In this document: one piece after another, positions 50,565 to 59,615 of the stretch | Layout: each line of letters starts with the position of its first letter | Numbering within the stretch: the stretch's first letter is position 1 | DNA from: Jatrophihabitans cynanchi | GTDB lineage: Bacteria; Actinomycetota; Actinomycetes; Mycobacteriales; Jatrophihabitantaceae | Reading direction: 5' to 3' | Assembly: GCF_027247405.1 (NCBI RefSeq) | Contig: NZ_CP097463.1 | Location: forward strand, 1,612,001 to 1,676,000 | DNA length: 64,000 nt | The notes under the pieces: model-generated | Databases searched by the model: none | Seen by the model: the letters and a program-made list of their open reading frames with translations, nothing else | What the model was told of the DNA's origin: nothing | Program-made: the position numbers and the translations under genes

Positions 50565-51202
50565 GATTTGCGTCCCTTTCCCTTTGCCGGTGACGACTTC
50601 GCCCGAGCGCGGGCGAACATGCCGCCGTACACCTCCATCACCGTGTCGCCCCAGCGCCCGATGCCGGCGCGGCTGAGCGGGTCGACCCCGACGACTGCGC
50701 GAAGCTGCTCGCGCAGGATTGCCGCGCCCAGGTCGTTGACCAGCAGGAACGCCGCCCGCAGCGCCGCGTCCGCGGTGGGCGCGAGCAGGCCCGCTGCCTC
50801 GAGTGCGGCCAGCGAGGCGACTGTGCCGTCGTAGAGCATGCGGAACAGCGCGTCAGCGGCAGGCCCGCCGTCGATCAGCAGGCGTCGCAGGTAGGGCATC
50901 AGGCTCGGATGGGTGTCGATCAGATCGACCATGACCTCGCTCATCGCGGAGAATGCGTCGGGGTCGAGCGGATCGGCACTCTCCACCGGGAACACCGCCA
51001 TGAGCAGCTCGATGGCGCGCTGGTCGACCGCGTTCTTGAGCCCTGCCTTGGAGCCGTAGTGATGGATCACCAGAGCCGGCGACACGGCGGCGGCGGCGGC
51101 GATGTCACGCACGGTCACCCCCGCCAGGCCCCGCTCGGCGAACAGCCCCATCGCTGCGTCGCGGATCGTTGCCGCGGCAGTGAGGTCGTGTGCTGAATGC
51201 AT
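50561..51202 (-). CDS. TetR-family repressor of ABC exporter
   Basis: A 213-residue regulator. HTH at residues 25-50 (VTVRDIAAAAAVSPALVIHHYGSK), then a helical ligand domain. It is the first gene of a three-gene operon with the ATPase and permease, so it probably regulates its own promoter and the exporter. The ATG 51202 lies 6 nt after TATGTT. A palindrome TGTTCAGAACA (51202-51212) overlaps the start codon and -10 box. Confidence 0.9.
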   Translation of the reverse strand: MHSAHDLTAAATIRDAAMGLFAERGLAGVTVRDIAAAAAVSPALVIHHYGSKAGLKNAVDQRAIELLMAVFPVESADPLDPDAFSAMSEVMVDLIDTHPSLMPYLRRLLIDGGPAADALFRMLYDGTVASLAALEAAGLLAPTADAALRAAFLLVNDLGAAILREQLRAVVGVDPLSRAGIGRWGDTVMEVYGGMFARARAKSSPAKGKGRKS

Positions 51203-51214
51203 GTTCAGAACATA
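51202..51214 (-). promoter_or_regulatory. TetR operator overlapping start codon and -10 box
   Basis: TGTTC-A-GAACA covers the first base of the ATG and most of the TATGTT -10 box (51209-51214). Binding there would block the leaderless start site. The gap 51215-51307 shows no clear other signal. Confidence 0.5.
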
Positions 51215-51307
51215 GAACAACTGTTTAGCGGGGCCAAGTGCAGTGTTCCCGATCTTTCTCGATAGCGTCAGGCCGACGGCGCGACGACGAACGGAGCCAC
51301 GAGACGT

Positions 51308-54300
51308 ATGAACTCCCGCGAGCACCCGGTGGCGGCACTCGACGATCCGCTGACCGAGGCCCTCCTTCGCGCCGGCCGGCACCTGCGTCCCGGTGTCGTA
51401 TCGGCCGATCTGCGCACCATCACCCGCGAGGGCGGGCGGGAGGCCGACTCGTTCTACCGGGACCGCTGGTCGTACGACAAGGTCGTCCGCTCGACTCACG
51501 GCGTGAACTGCACCGGCTCGTGCTCGTGGAAGGTGTACGTCAAGGACGGCATCATCACCTGGGAGTCGCAGCAGACCGACTACCCGACGGTGGGGCCGGA
51601 CAGCCCGGAGTACGAACCCCGCGGGTGCCCGCGCGGTGCCGCGTTCTCCTGGTACACGTACTCGCCGACGCGGGTGCGCTACCCGTACGTGCGAGGCGTG
51701 CTGCTACAGCTGTACCGCGAGGCCAAGGCGCGCAACAACGGCGACCCGGTCGCGGCCTGGGCCGAGATCGTCGGCACGCCGCAGTTGCGCGAGCGGTACG
51801 TCAAGGCCCGCGGCTCGGGCGGCTTCGTCCGCGCCCACTGGGACGAGGCGGTCGAGCTTGCGGCCGCGGCCCAGGTGCACACCATTCGCACCTGGGGGCC
51901 GGACCGGATGGCCGGGTTCTCCCCCATCCCCGCCATGAGCATGGTGAGCCACGGCGTAGGCGCGCGTTACCACGCCCTGCTCGGCGCCCCGATGCTGTCC
52001 TTCTACGACTGGTACGCGGACCTTCCGGTCGCCTCGCCGCAGGTGTTCGGCGACCAGACGGACGTGCCCGAGTCCGGTGACTGGTGGAACTCGTCGTACC
52101 TGATCATGTGGGGCTCCAACCTGCCGGTCACGCGGACGCCCGACGCGCACTGGATGGTCGAGGCGCGCTACCGCGGCCAGAAGGTGATCGCGGTCTCGCC
52201 CGACTACGCCGACAACGTCAAGTTCGCCGACGAGTGGCTGCCCGCGCAGCCCGGTACCGACGCCGCGCTGGCCATGGCGATGGGGCACGTCGTGCTCAAG
52301 GAGTTCTTCGTCGACCGGCAGACGCAGTATTTCCACGACTACGTCACCCGGTTCACCGATCTGCCGTTCCTCGTCACGCTGGACGAGCTGGACGAGCAGG
52401 ACGGGCAGGCCTACACGGCCGGCAAGTTCGTCACGTCCGCCGACCTCGGCGGTACCGAGGAGAACGCGGCGTTCAAGACCGTGCTGCTGGACCGGACGAC
52501 GCGTCAGCCGGTGGTCCCGAACGGCACGCTCGGGGATCGCTTCGGCGACGCCGGCGTGGGCAGGTGGAACCTGAAGCTCGGCGACGTCTCGCCGCAGTTG
52601 AGCCTCTACGGCGATGCCGATGCCGAACCGGTGCAGGTGCTGCTGCCCCGGTTCGACGAACCCAGCGGCGCGGGCGCGACGATGCGACGCGGTGTGCCGG
52701 CGCGCCGGATCGGCGGGCGGCTGGTGACCACCGTGTTCGACCTGCTGCTCGCGAACTACGGGGTCGGCCGCGACGGCCTGCCGGGTGACTGGCCGAGCGG
52801 CTACGACGACCCGAGCCAGCCCGGCACTCCTGCCTGGCAGGAGGAGATCACCTCGGTCCCGGCCGCGGCGGCCGCACGCATCGGCCGCGAGTTCGCCGAG
52901 AATGCCGCGGAATCACAAGGGCGTTCCATGATCGTGATGGGCGCCGGCACGAACCACTACTTCCACTCCGACACGATCTACCGCACCTTCCTCGCGCTGG
53001 TGACCCTGACCGGCTGCCAGGGCGTGAACGGTGGCGGCTGGGCGCACTACGTCGGGCAGGAGAAGGTGCGCCCGCTCACCGGCTACAGCATGTACGCCGC
53101 CGCGTCCGACTGGTCGCGCCCGCCACGCACCATGATCGGCACCGCATTCTTCTACCTGGCCACCGACCAGTGGCGCTACGACCAGGCCGACAACGGTCAC
53201 CTCGCCTCGCCGCTGGGCACCGGACGGTTCGCCGGGCGCACCGCGGCCGACCTGATCGCGACGTCGGCACGCCTCGGCTGGATGCCGTCGTACCCGACGT
53301 TCAACTGGAACCCGCTCGAGCTCGCCGACGCGATCGAGCGATCCGGCGAGCAGCCTGCCGACTTCGTCCGCGCCGAGCTGGGTTCGGGCAAGCTCGGCTT
53401 CGCCTGCGAGGACCCCGACGCCGAGGCGAACTGGCCGCGCGTGCTGACGGTCTGGCGCTCCAACCTGCTCGGCTCGAGCGCCAAGGGTGACGAGTACTTC
53501 CTCAAGCACCTGATCGGAGCGCAGGACTCGCTGCGCGCCGAGGAGGCCGCTCCGGACGCCCGCCCCGCAGACGTCCGCTGGCGTGACGAGGCCCCGGCCG
53601 GCAAGCTCGACCTGCTGCTGACGATGGACTTCCGGATGACGTCCACGACGCTGTTCTCCGACATCGTCCTGCCCGCGGCGACGTGGTACGAGAAGCACGA
53701 CCTGTCCAGCACCGACATGCACCCGTTCGTGCACGCGTTCAACCCCGCCATCCCGCCGCCGTGGCAGACCCGCACCGACTTCGACACCTTCCACGCGTTG
53801 GCGAAGCGGTTCAGTGAGCTAGCTGCCGGACGGCTGGACACCCGCACCGATCTCGTCGCGGTGCCGCTGATGCACGACACGGCCGATGCGATGGCGACAC
53901 CGCACGGCATGGTGCGTGACTGGCGGGACGACGGTGTCGATGCCGTGCCCGGCGTCAACTTCCCCAAGCTGGTGCTCGTGGAGCGCGACTACACAGCGGT
54001 GGCCGGCAAGCTCGGAGCGCTCGGGCCTCTCGCCGACTCGCTCGGCGCCACCACCAAGGGGATCACCTTCGACCTGACCAAGCCGATCTCCTACCTCGGC
54101 GCGAAGAACGGCCTGGTGCGCGGTGGCGCAGGCGCCGGACGTCCCGCGCTCGGCACGGATGCCCAGGCGTGCGAGGCGATTCTGGCGATGTCCGGCACGA
54201 CGAACGGGCAGCTCGCGGTGGCCGGCTACCACTCGCTGGAGCAGCGCACCGGCGTCCAACTGGCGGACCTCGCGGCCGAGCACGAGGGCAAGCAGATCAC

Positions 54301-55018
54301 CTTCGCCGACACCCAGGCCCGGCCGACCCCGGTGATCACCTCGCCGGAGTGGTCCGGCTCGGAGACGGGCGGGCGCCGCTACTCGGCGTTCGTGGTCAAC
54401 GTCGAGCGCGAGAAGCCCTGGCACACGCTGACCGGACGGATGCATTTCTTCCTCGACCACGACTGGATGAGCGAGATCGGCGAGCAGTTGCCGGTGTACC
54501 GGCCCCCGCTGGACATGCACCGCCTCTTCGGCGAGCCGCAACTGGGCAGCGTCGGTGAGCTCGGCGTCTCGGTCCGCTACCTGACGCCGCACTCGAAGTG
54601 GTCGATCCACTCGGAGTACCAGGACAACCTGTTCATGCTCTCGCTCTCGCGCGGCGGCCCGACGATCTGGATGAGCCCGCAGGACGCGAAGAAGGTCGGC
54701 GTGAGCGACAACGACTGGATCGAGGCCGTCAACCGCAACGGCGTGATCGTGGCGCGCGCGATCGTCTCGCAGCGGATGCCCGAGGGAACCGTGTACATGT
54801 ACCACGCGCAGGAGCGGGTCGTGGACGTGCCGATCGCCGAGACCAGCGGCAAGCGCGGCGGCATCCACAACAGCGGCACCCGGCTGTTCATCAAGCCCAG
54901 CCACCTGATCGGCGGGTACGCCCAGCTGGCCTACGCGTTCAACTACCTCGGCCCCACCGGGAACCAGCGCGACGAAGTGACCATGATCCGCCGCCGGTCG
55001 CAGGAGGTGCAGTACTGA
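51308..55018 (+). CDS. narG: Respiratory nitrate reductase alpha subunit NarG
   Basis: A 1236-residue molybdopterin (bis-MGD) oxidoreductase. The N-terminal FS0 cluster segment STHGVNCTGSCSWKVYVKDG (His and Cys ligands) and the QTDYPTVGPDSPEYEPRGCPRG that follows are diagnostic. Later segments include IMWGSNLPVTRTPDAHWMVE, QGVNGGGWAHYVGQEKVRP and a C-terminal RDEVTMIRRRSQEVQY. It reduces nitrate to nitrite at the membrane's inner face, with electrons from quinol through NarI and NarH. It is first in narGHJI; no narK transporter lies beside it. ATG 51308 follows CGGAGCC. Confidence 0.97.
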   Translation: MNSREHPVAALDDPLTEALLRAGRHLRPGVVSADLRTITREGGREADSFYRDRWSYDKVVRSTHGVNCTGSCSWKVYVKDGIITWESQQTDYPTVGPDSPEYEPRGCPRGAAFSWYTYSPTRVRYPYVRGVLLQLYREAKARNNGDPVAAWAEIVGTPQLRERYVKARGSGGFVRAHWDEAVELAAAAQVHTIRTWGPDRMAGFSPIPAMSMVSHGVGARYHALLGAPMLSFYDWYADLPVASPQVFGDQTDVPESGDWWNSSYLIMWGSNLPVTRTPDAHWMVEARYRGQKVIAVSPDYADNVKFADEWLPAQPGTDAALAMAMGHVVLKEFFVDRQTQYFHDYVTRFTDLPFLVTLDELDEQDGQAYTAGKFVTSADLGGTEENAAFKTVLLDRTTRQPVVPNGTLGDRFGDAGVGRWNLKLGDVSPQLSLYGDADAEPVQVLLPRFDEPSGAGATMRRGVPARRIGGRLVTTVFDLLLANYGVGRDGLPGDWPSGYDDPSQPGTPAWQEEITSVPAAAAARIGREFAENAAESQGRSMIVMGAGTNHYFHSDTIYRTFLALVTLTGCQGVNGGGWAHYVGQEKVRPLTGYSMYAAASDWSRPPRTMIGTAFFYLATDQWRYDQADNGHLASPLGTGRFAGRTAADLIATSARLGWMPSYPTFNWNPLELADAIERSGEQPADFVRAELGSGKLGFACEDPDAEANWPRVLTVWRSNLLGSSAKGDEYFLKHLIGAQDSLRAEEAAPDARPADVRWRDEAPAGKLDLLLTMDFRMTSTTLFSDIVLPAATWYEKHDLSSTDMHPFVHAFNPAIPPPWQTRTDFDTFHALAKRFSELAAGRLDTRTDLVAVPLMHDTADAMATPHGMVRDWRDDGVDAVPGVNFPKLVLVERDYTAVAGKLGALGPLADSLGATTKGITFDLTKPISYLGAKNGLVRGGAGAGRPALGTDAQACEAILAMSGTTNGQLAVAGYHSLEQRTGVQLADLAAEHEGKQITFADTQARPTPVITSPEWSGSETGGRRYSAFVVNVEREKPWHTLTGRMHFFLDHDWMSEIGEQLPVYRPPLDMHRLFGEPQLGSVGELGVSVRYLTPHSKWSIHSEYQDNLFMLSLSRGGPTIWMSPQDAKKVGVSDNDWIEAVNRNGVIVARAIVSQRMPEGTVYMYHAQERVVDVPIAETSGKRGGIHNSGTRLFIKPSHLIGGYAQLAYAFNYLGPTGNQRDEVTMIRRRSQEVQY

Positions 55019-56682
55019 TGCGCGTCATGGCTCAGATGTCCATGGTCATGAACCTGGACAAGTGCATCGGCTGCCACACGTGCTCGGTCACCTGCAAGCA
55101 GGCCTGGACGAACCGGGCCGGCGTCGAATACGTCTGGTTCAACAACGTCGAGACGCGGCCCGGTCAGGGTTACCCGCGCACCTACGAGGACCAGGAACGC
55201 TGGAACGGCGGCTGGAAGCTGACCAGGCGCGGCCGGCTGACGCTGCGCGCAGGCGGCCGGCTCAAGAAGCTGTCCACCATCTTCAGCAACCCGCTGCTGC
55301 CGAACATCAGCGACTACTACGAGCCGTGGACGTACGACTACGAGAACCTCATCGCCGCGCCGGCTCAGCAGCACATCCCGGTCGCCCAGCCGAAGTCGCT
55401 GCTCACCGGCAGGCCGATGAAGGTGCAGTGGTCGGCGAACTGGGACGACGCGCTCGGCGGCGCGCCCGAGCTCACCAAGAACGACCCGATCCTGGCGAAG
55501 ATCGGCGAGCAGGTGCGCACCGAGTTCGAGAACACCTACCTGTTCTACCTGCCCCGGATCTGCGAGCACTGCCTCAACCCGTCCTGCGCGGCGTCCTGCC
55601 CGTCCGGTGCGATCTACAAGCGCACCGAGGACGGCATCGTGCTCGTCGACCAGGACAAGTGCCGCGGCTGGCGCATGTGCGTGACCGGCTGCCCCTACAA
55701 GAAGATCTACTTCAACCACCGCACGGGCAAGGCGGAGAAGTGCACGTTCTGCTTCCCGCGCATCGAGGTCGGCATCCCCACCGTCTGCGCCGAGACCTGC
55801 GTCGGCCGGCTGCGCTACATCGGCGTCGTGCTCTACGACGCGGACCGGGTGCTGGAGGCGGCCTCGACGCCGGACGATCACGACCTGTACGCGGCGCAGC
55901 GCTCGGTGTTCCTCGACCCGGACGACCCGGCGGTGCAGCGGGCGGCCGAGGAGGCCGGCATCCCGCACGACTGGGTGCAGGCCGCGCAGCGCTCGCCGAT
56001 CTGGGCACTGATCAGCAAGTACCAGGTCGCGCTGCCGCTGCACCCGGAGTACCGCACCATGCCGATGGTCTGGTACATCCCGCCGCTGTCGCCGGTGGTG
56101 GACGTGCTCGCCAAGGACGGCCACGACGCCGAGGACTCCGGCAACCTGTTCGGCGCCATCGACGCGCTGCGCATCCCGATCGGCTACCTCGCCGAGCTGT
56201 TCACCGCCGGGGACCCCAAGCCGGTGCGCGACGTGCTGGCCCGGCTGGCCGCGATGCGCTCGTACATGCGTGACGTCAACCTCGGCCGCCCGACCCGTCC
56301 GGACATCCCCGATGCGGTGGGGATGAGCGAGGCGGAGATCCGGGACATGTATCGGCTGCTCGCGATCGCCAAGTACGACGAGCGCTACGTGATCCCGCCG
56401 GCGCACGGCGAGTTGCACGAGCAGGCGGGCGAGCTGGAGGAACTTGCCTGCTCGCTGGACTACGACGGCGGTCCGGGGATGCAGCACTCCGGGCCCTTCG
56501 GCGAGTCCTCCGGCGGCCCGCAGCCGATCGCGATCGAGAACTTCCACGCGCTGCAGCAACGCCAGACGTCCGACGACTTCGTCGATCCGGGCGACGGGCG
56601 GCGGCGGGTGAACCTGCTGAACTGGGACGGCAAGGGGGCTGCGGCCGACGTGATGCCACCGCGCGCGCAGGACGAGCCGTGA
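55018..56682 (+). CDS. narH: Nitrate reductase beta subunit NarH
   Basis: A 554-residue four-cluster Fe-S protein. Cluster ligands are in CIGCHTCSVTC (about residue 17), CEHCLNPSCAASCPSG (about 182), CRGWRMCVTGCPYKK (about 216, with Trp in place of a Cys as in NarH) and CTFCFPRIEVGIPTVCAETC (about 242). It passes electrons from NarI to NarG. ATG 55018 overlaps the narG stop (TGATG). Confidence 0.97.
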   Translation: MRVMAQMSMVMNLDKCIGCHTCSVTCKQAWTNRAGVEYVWFNNVETRPGQGYPRTYEDQERWNGGWKLTRRGRLTLRAGGRLKKLSTIFSNPLLPNISDYYEPWTYDYENLIAAPAQQHIPVAQPKSLLTGRPMKVQWSANWDDALGGAPELTKNDPILAKIGEQVRTEFENTYLFYLPRICEHCLNPSCAASCPSGAIYKRTEDGIVLVDQDKCRGWRMCVTGCPYKKIYFNHRTGKAEKCTFCFPRIEVGIPTVCAETCVGRLRYIGVVLYDADRVLEAASTPDDHDLYAAQRSVFLDPDDPAVQRAAEEAGIPHDWVQAAQRSPIWALISKYQVALPLHPEYRTMPMVWYIPPLSPVVDVLAKDGHDAEDSGNLFGAIDALRIPIGYLAELFTAGDPKPVRDVLARLAAMRSYMRDVNLGRPTRPDIPDAVGMSEAEIRDMYRLLAIAKYDERYVIPPAHGELHEQAGELEELACSLDYDGGPGMQHSGPFGESSGGPQPIAIENFHALQQRQTSDDFVDPGDGRRRVNLLNWDGKGAAADVMPPRAQDEP

Positions 56683-57302
56683 CCAGCGAGCTGGACCGGT
56701 CCCGGGCACTGCAGGCCGCGGCGCTGTGCCTGGACTATCCGGACGAGACGCTGCTGGGCAGACTCGAGCTGTTGCGCGCGGCCGCGCACGCGCTGCCCGG
56801 CGCGGTGGGTGCGGGCCTCGCCCGGTTCGTCGGGCACCTCGCCGACACCGACCCCGCCGAGTTGGCCCGCGACTACGTCGACACGTTCGACCTGCGCCGG
56901 CGCACCTGCCTGCACCTGACGTACTACGCGTACGGCGACACCCGCAAGCGCGGCATGGCGCTGCTGCGCTTCACACACGCGTACCGCGAGGCCGACATCG
57001 TGATCGCCGACGGCGAGCTGCCCGATCACCTCGCCGTGGTGTGCGAGGTCGCCGCCCGGCAGCCGGGGGTCGGGCTGCGGCTGATCGCGGAGAACCGGGC
57101 CGGCGTGGAGCTGCTGCGGATGGCGTTGGCCGACGCCGGATCGCCTTATGTCGACGTGCTCGACGTCATCCGTGCGGTGCTGCCGGAACCGGCGCCGCGC
57201 GATCTGGACCGCGCGCTCGCGCTGGCGCGATCCGGGCCGCCCGCCGAGGAGGTGGGGCTCGAGCCGTTCGCCCCGCCGGAGTACATGGGAGCTCAACGAT
57301 GA
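56679..57302 (+). CDS. narJ: Nitrate reductase maturation chaperone NarJ
   Basis: A 207-residue helical TorD-like chaperone. It has the early ALCLDYPDETLLGRL segment, YVDTFDLRRRTCLHLTYYAYGDTRKRG (from about residue 65), which is the NarJ signature, and a long C-terminal helix. It assists molybdenum cofactor insertion and prevents premature membrane binding of NarGH. The GTG start overlaps the narH stop, and its own stop overlaps narI. Confidence 0.95.
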   Translation: MTSELDRSRALQAAALCLDYPDETLLGRLELLRAAAHALPGAVGAGLARFVGHLADTDPAELARDYVDTFDLRRRTCLHLTYYAYGDTRKRGMALLRFTHAYREADIVIADGELPDHLAVVCEVAARQPGVGLRLIAENRAGVELLRMALADAGSPYVDVLDVIRAVLPEPAPRDLDRALALARSGPPAEEVGLEPFAPPEYMGAQR

Positions 57303-58036
57303 GCGTGTTCTTGTGGGTCATCGTCGCGTATCTGTCGATCGCGATCTTCATCGGCGGGCACATCTGGCGGTACCGGTACGACAAGTTCGGCTGGACCACG
57401 CGCTCGAGCCAGCTGTACGAGAACCGGCTGCTGCGCCTCGGCTCGCCGCTGTTCCACTTCGGCATCCTGCTGGTGATCCTCGGCCACGTCGGCGGCATCC
57501 TGATCCCGGAGAGCGCGACGGACGCGATCGGCATCTCCGAGGACGCCTACCACGCCGCCGCAGTCACGCTGGGCGCGATCTCCGGGTTCATGACGCTCGC
57601 CGGCATCGCCATCCTGATCTACCGGCGCCGCACCACCGGGCCGGTGTTCTCGGCAACCACCCGGAACGACAAGGGGATGTACGTGCTGCTCGTGGCCACC
57701 CTGGTCGCCGGGCTCGCCACCACCGTCCTCGGCAACATCACCGGGCACCCGCACGACTACCGGCTGACGGTGGCGCCGTACTTCCGCTCGATCTTCTACT
57801 TCAACCCGGACGTCGACAAGATCACCAGCGCTCCGGTCGGCTTCCAGGTCCACGCCATGCTGGCCTGGGTGCTGTTCGCGGTCTGGCCGTTCACCCGGCT
57901 GGTGCACGTGTTCTCGGCGCCGTTCGGCTACCTCACCCGGCCCTACATCGTCTACCGCTCGCGCGGCGACCTCGGCGCGGGCGCCCGCCCGGTCAAGCGC
58001 GGGTGGGAACCGGTAGGGAGCCCCGACAAGCGCTAG
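57299..58036 (+). CDS. narI: Nitrate reductase gamma subunit NarI (cytochrome b)
   Basis: A 245-residue membrane cytochrome with five helices. It has IWRYRYDKFGWTTRSSQLYENRLLRLGSPLFHFGILLVI with a His ligand near residue 60 in HFG, and a second His cluster near residue 75 (GHVGG) and near 190 (QVHAMLAW, RLVHVFSAP). It takes electrons from menaquinol and feeds NarH. ATG 57299 overlaps the narJ stop. The stop is followed after 64 bp by the antiporter gene. Confidence 0.95.
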   Translation: MSVFLWVIVAYLSIAIFIGGHIWRYRYDKFGWTTRSSQLYENRLLRLGSPLFHFGILLVILGHVGGILIPESATDAIGISEDAYHAAAVTLGAISGFMTLAGIAILIYRRRTTGPVFSATTRNDKGMYVLLVATLVAGLATTVLGNITGHPHDYRLTVAPYFRSIFYFNPDVDKITSAPVGFQVHAMLAWVLFAVWPFTRLVHVFSAPFGYLTRPYIVYRSRGDLGAGARPVKRGWEPVGSPDKR

Positions 58037-58100
58037 TCTGTTAGATCGGAGCGCCGGGAAGTCTGGTCGGCACAGCCGCCGCCGACCCCCGAAGGAACCC

Positions 58101-59555
58101 GTGTCCGACATCGAGCCCTACGCGATCGCCCTCACGATCGCGGCACTTGCGCTGCTCGGCGCCATCGCGTCCAACCGGGTGAGCGAGCGCCTCGGCATCC
58201 CCGCGCCGGCCATCTTCCTGCTGGCCGCGTCGGTCGCCGCCGACCTGGTCCCGACGTTGGGCTCGCTGGACATCCGTACCGACCAGCGGATCGTGACCGT
58301 CGCGCTGGTACTGATCCTGTTCGACGGTGGCATGCACATCGGCTGGCGCCGGTTCAGGGCGGCCGCGGGCGCGATCGCGTGGCTCGGTGTGGCCGGCACC
58401 TTCGTCACGGCGGGAGCGCTCGCCCTTGCCGCGCACGGACTGTTCGGCTTCGACTGGAAGCCGGCGCTGCTGATCGGCGCCGCGCTCGCCCCGACCGACC
58501 CGGCCGTCGTGTTCTCCGTACTCGGCCGGCGCGAGGTCTCCGGACGGAGCGGGACCCTGCTCGAGGGCGAGTCCGGTGCCAACGACCCGGTCGGGATCGC
58601 GCTGATGGTCAGCCTGCTCGGCGCGACCGGGTCGGGGTGGTCGGCCGTCGGCCACGGCGCATTCGAGTTCGTGCTGCAGATGGTGCTGGGCGGCGTCTTC
58701 GGTGTGCTCGGCGGCTACGCGCTGCTGTGGCTGATGCGCCACCTGCCGATGCCGAACGAGGCGCTGTACTCGCTGCGCACGATCGCCTTCGCATTGCTGA
58801 TCTTCGGCGTGACAACGGCCTGCCACGGCTCGGGGTTCCTCGCCGTGTTCCTTGCCGGGATCCTGGTCGGCGACGCGCGAGCGCCGTACAAGCGGGAGAT
58901 CGAACGATTCGCCGGGGCGGCCGCGAGCCTGGGCGAGATCGTCGCGTTCACCGTGCTCGGGCTGAGCATCCCGATCAGCACCGCCCTCGGCGACGGCCGG
59001 GTCTGGACCGGGCTCGGGCTGGCCGCACTGCTGATCCTGCTGGTGCGCCCACTGCTCGTCGGCGCCGTGCTGATCCCCGTCCGGCTGCGGCTCGGCGAGC
59101 GGGCCTTCGTGCTGTGGGCCGGGCTCAAGGGCGCGGTGCCTATCCTGCTCGGCACCTATGTGCTCGCCGAGGGGATAGCCGGCGGCGAGCGGATCTACTC
59201 GGTGATCTTCGTCGTCGTGCTGGTGTCGGTGGTGGTGCAGGGCGGCCCGGTGCCGGTGCTCGCGCGGCTGTGGAAGGTGCCGATGCGGGTGATCGAGCCC
59301 GAGCCGTGGGCGCTGGGAATGCGCTTTCGCGAGCAGCCCGAGGGGTTGCACCGCTACCTGGTCGCGGCGGGCTCGGCGGCCGACGGCTGCTCCATCGCCG
59401 ACCTCGACCTGGGCGAGGACGCCTGGATCAGCATGGTCAGCCGGCGCGGCCGGCTGGTGCAGGTCCGCGGCGAGACCGTGCTGCGGCCGGGTGATGAGGT
59501 GCTCGCGCTCGCCGAGGACGACGCCGACCCCGGCCACCTGTTCCGCGCCCCCTGA
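58101..59555 (+). CDS. CPA1-type Na+ or K+/H+ antiporter with C-terminal RCK_C-like domain
   Basis: A 484-residue antiporter. Twelve or so helices, with ALAPTDPAVVFSVLG near residue 130 and EGESGANDPVGIALMV near residue 155, containing the ion-binding Asp pair of the CPA1/NhaP2 class. Residues about 415-480 form a TrkA-C-like regulatory domain (CSIADLDLGEDAWISMVSRRG, GDEVLALAED). It is similar to NhaP2/CvrA proteins. GTG start with GAAGGA upstream. It is not obviously co-transcribed with nar; the gap is 64 bp. Confidence 0.9.
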   Translation: MSDIEPYAIALTIAALALLGAIASNRVSERLGIPAPAIFLLAASVAADLVPTLGSLDIRTDQRIVTVALVLILFDGGMHIGWRRFRAAAGAIAWLGVAGTFVTAGALALAAHGLFGFDWKPALLIGAALAPTDPAVVFSVLGRREVSGRSGTLLEGESGANDPVGIALMVSLLGATGSGWSAVGHGAFEFVLQMVLGGVFGVLGGYALLWLMRHLPMPNEALYSLRTIAFALLIFGVTTACHGSGFLAVFLAGILVGDARAPYKREIERFAGAAASLGEIVAFTVLGLSIPISTALGDGRVWTGLGLAALLILLVRPLLVGAVLIPVRLRLGERAFVLWAGLKGAVPILLGTYVLAEGIAGGERIYSVIFVVVLVSVVVQGGPVPVLARLWKVPMRVIEPEPWALGMRFREQPEGLHRYLVAAGSAADGCSIADLDLGEDAWISMVSRRGRLVQVRGETVLRPGDEVLALAEDDADPGHLFRAP

Positions 59556-59558
59556 CCC

Positions 59559-59615
59559 CTCTTGGCCCCGTAGCAGGGTGGCGCGCGGCGTGTCGCCCTG
59601 CTACGGGGCCAACTC
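59559..59615. repeat. Palindromic element family B, copy 1; also convergent terminator
   Basis: 57 bp. Perfect 17-bp arms TTGGCCCCGTAGCAGGG (59562-59578) and its reverse complement (59596-59612) around a 17-nt loop. It lies between the convergent antiporter and meaB genes and can terminate both. The right arm contains the meaB stop codon (59601-59603) and the last three sense codons. Confidence 0.85.
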
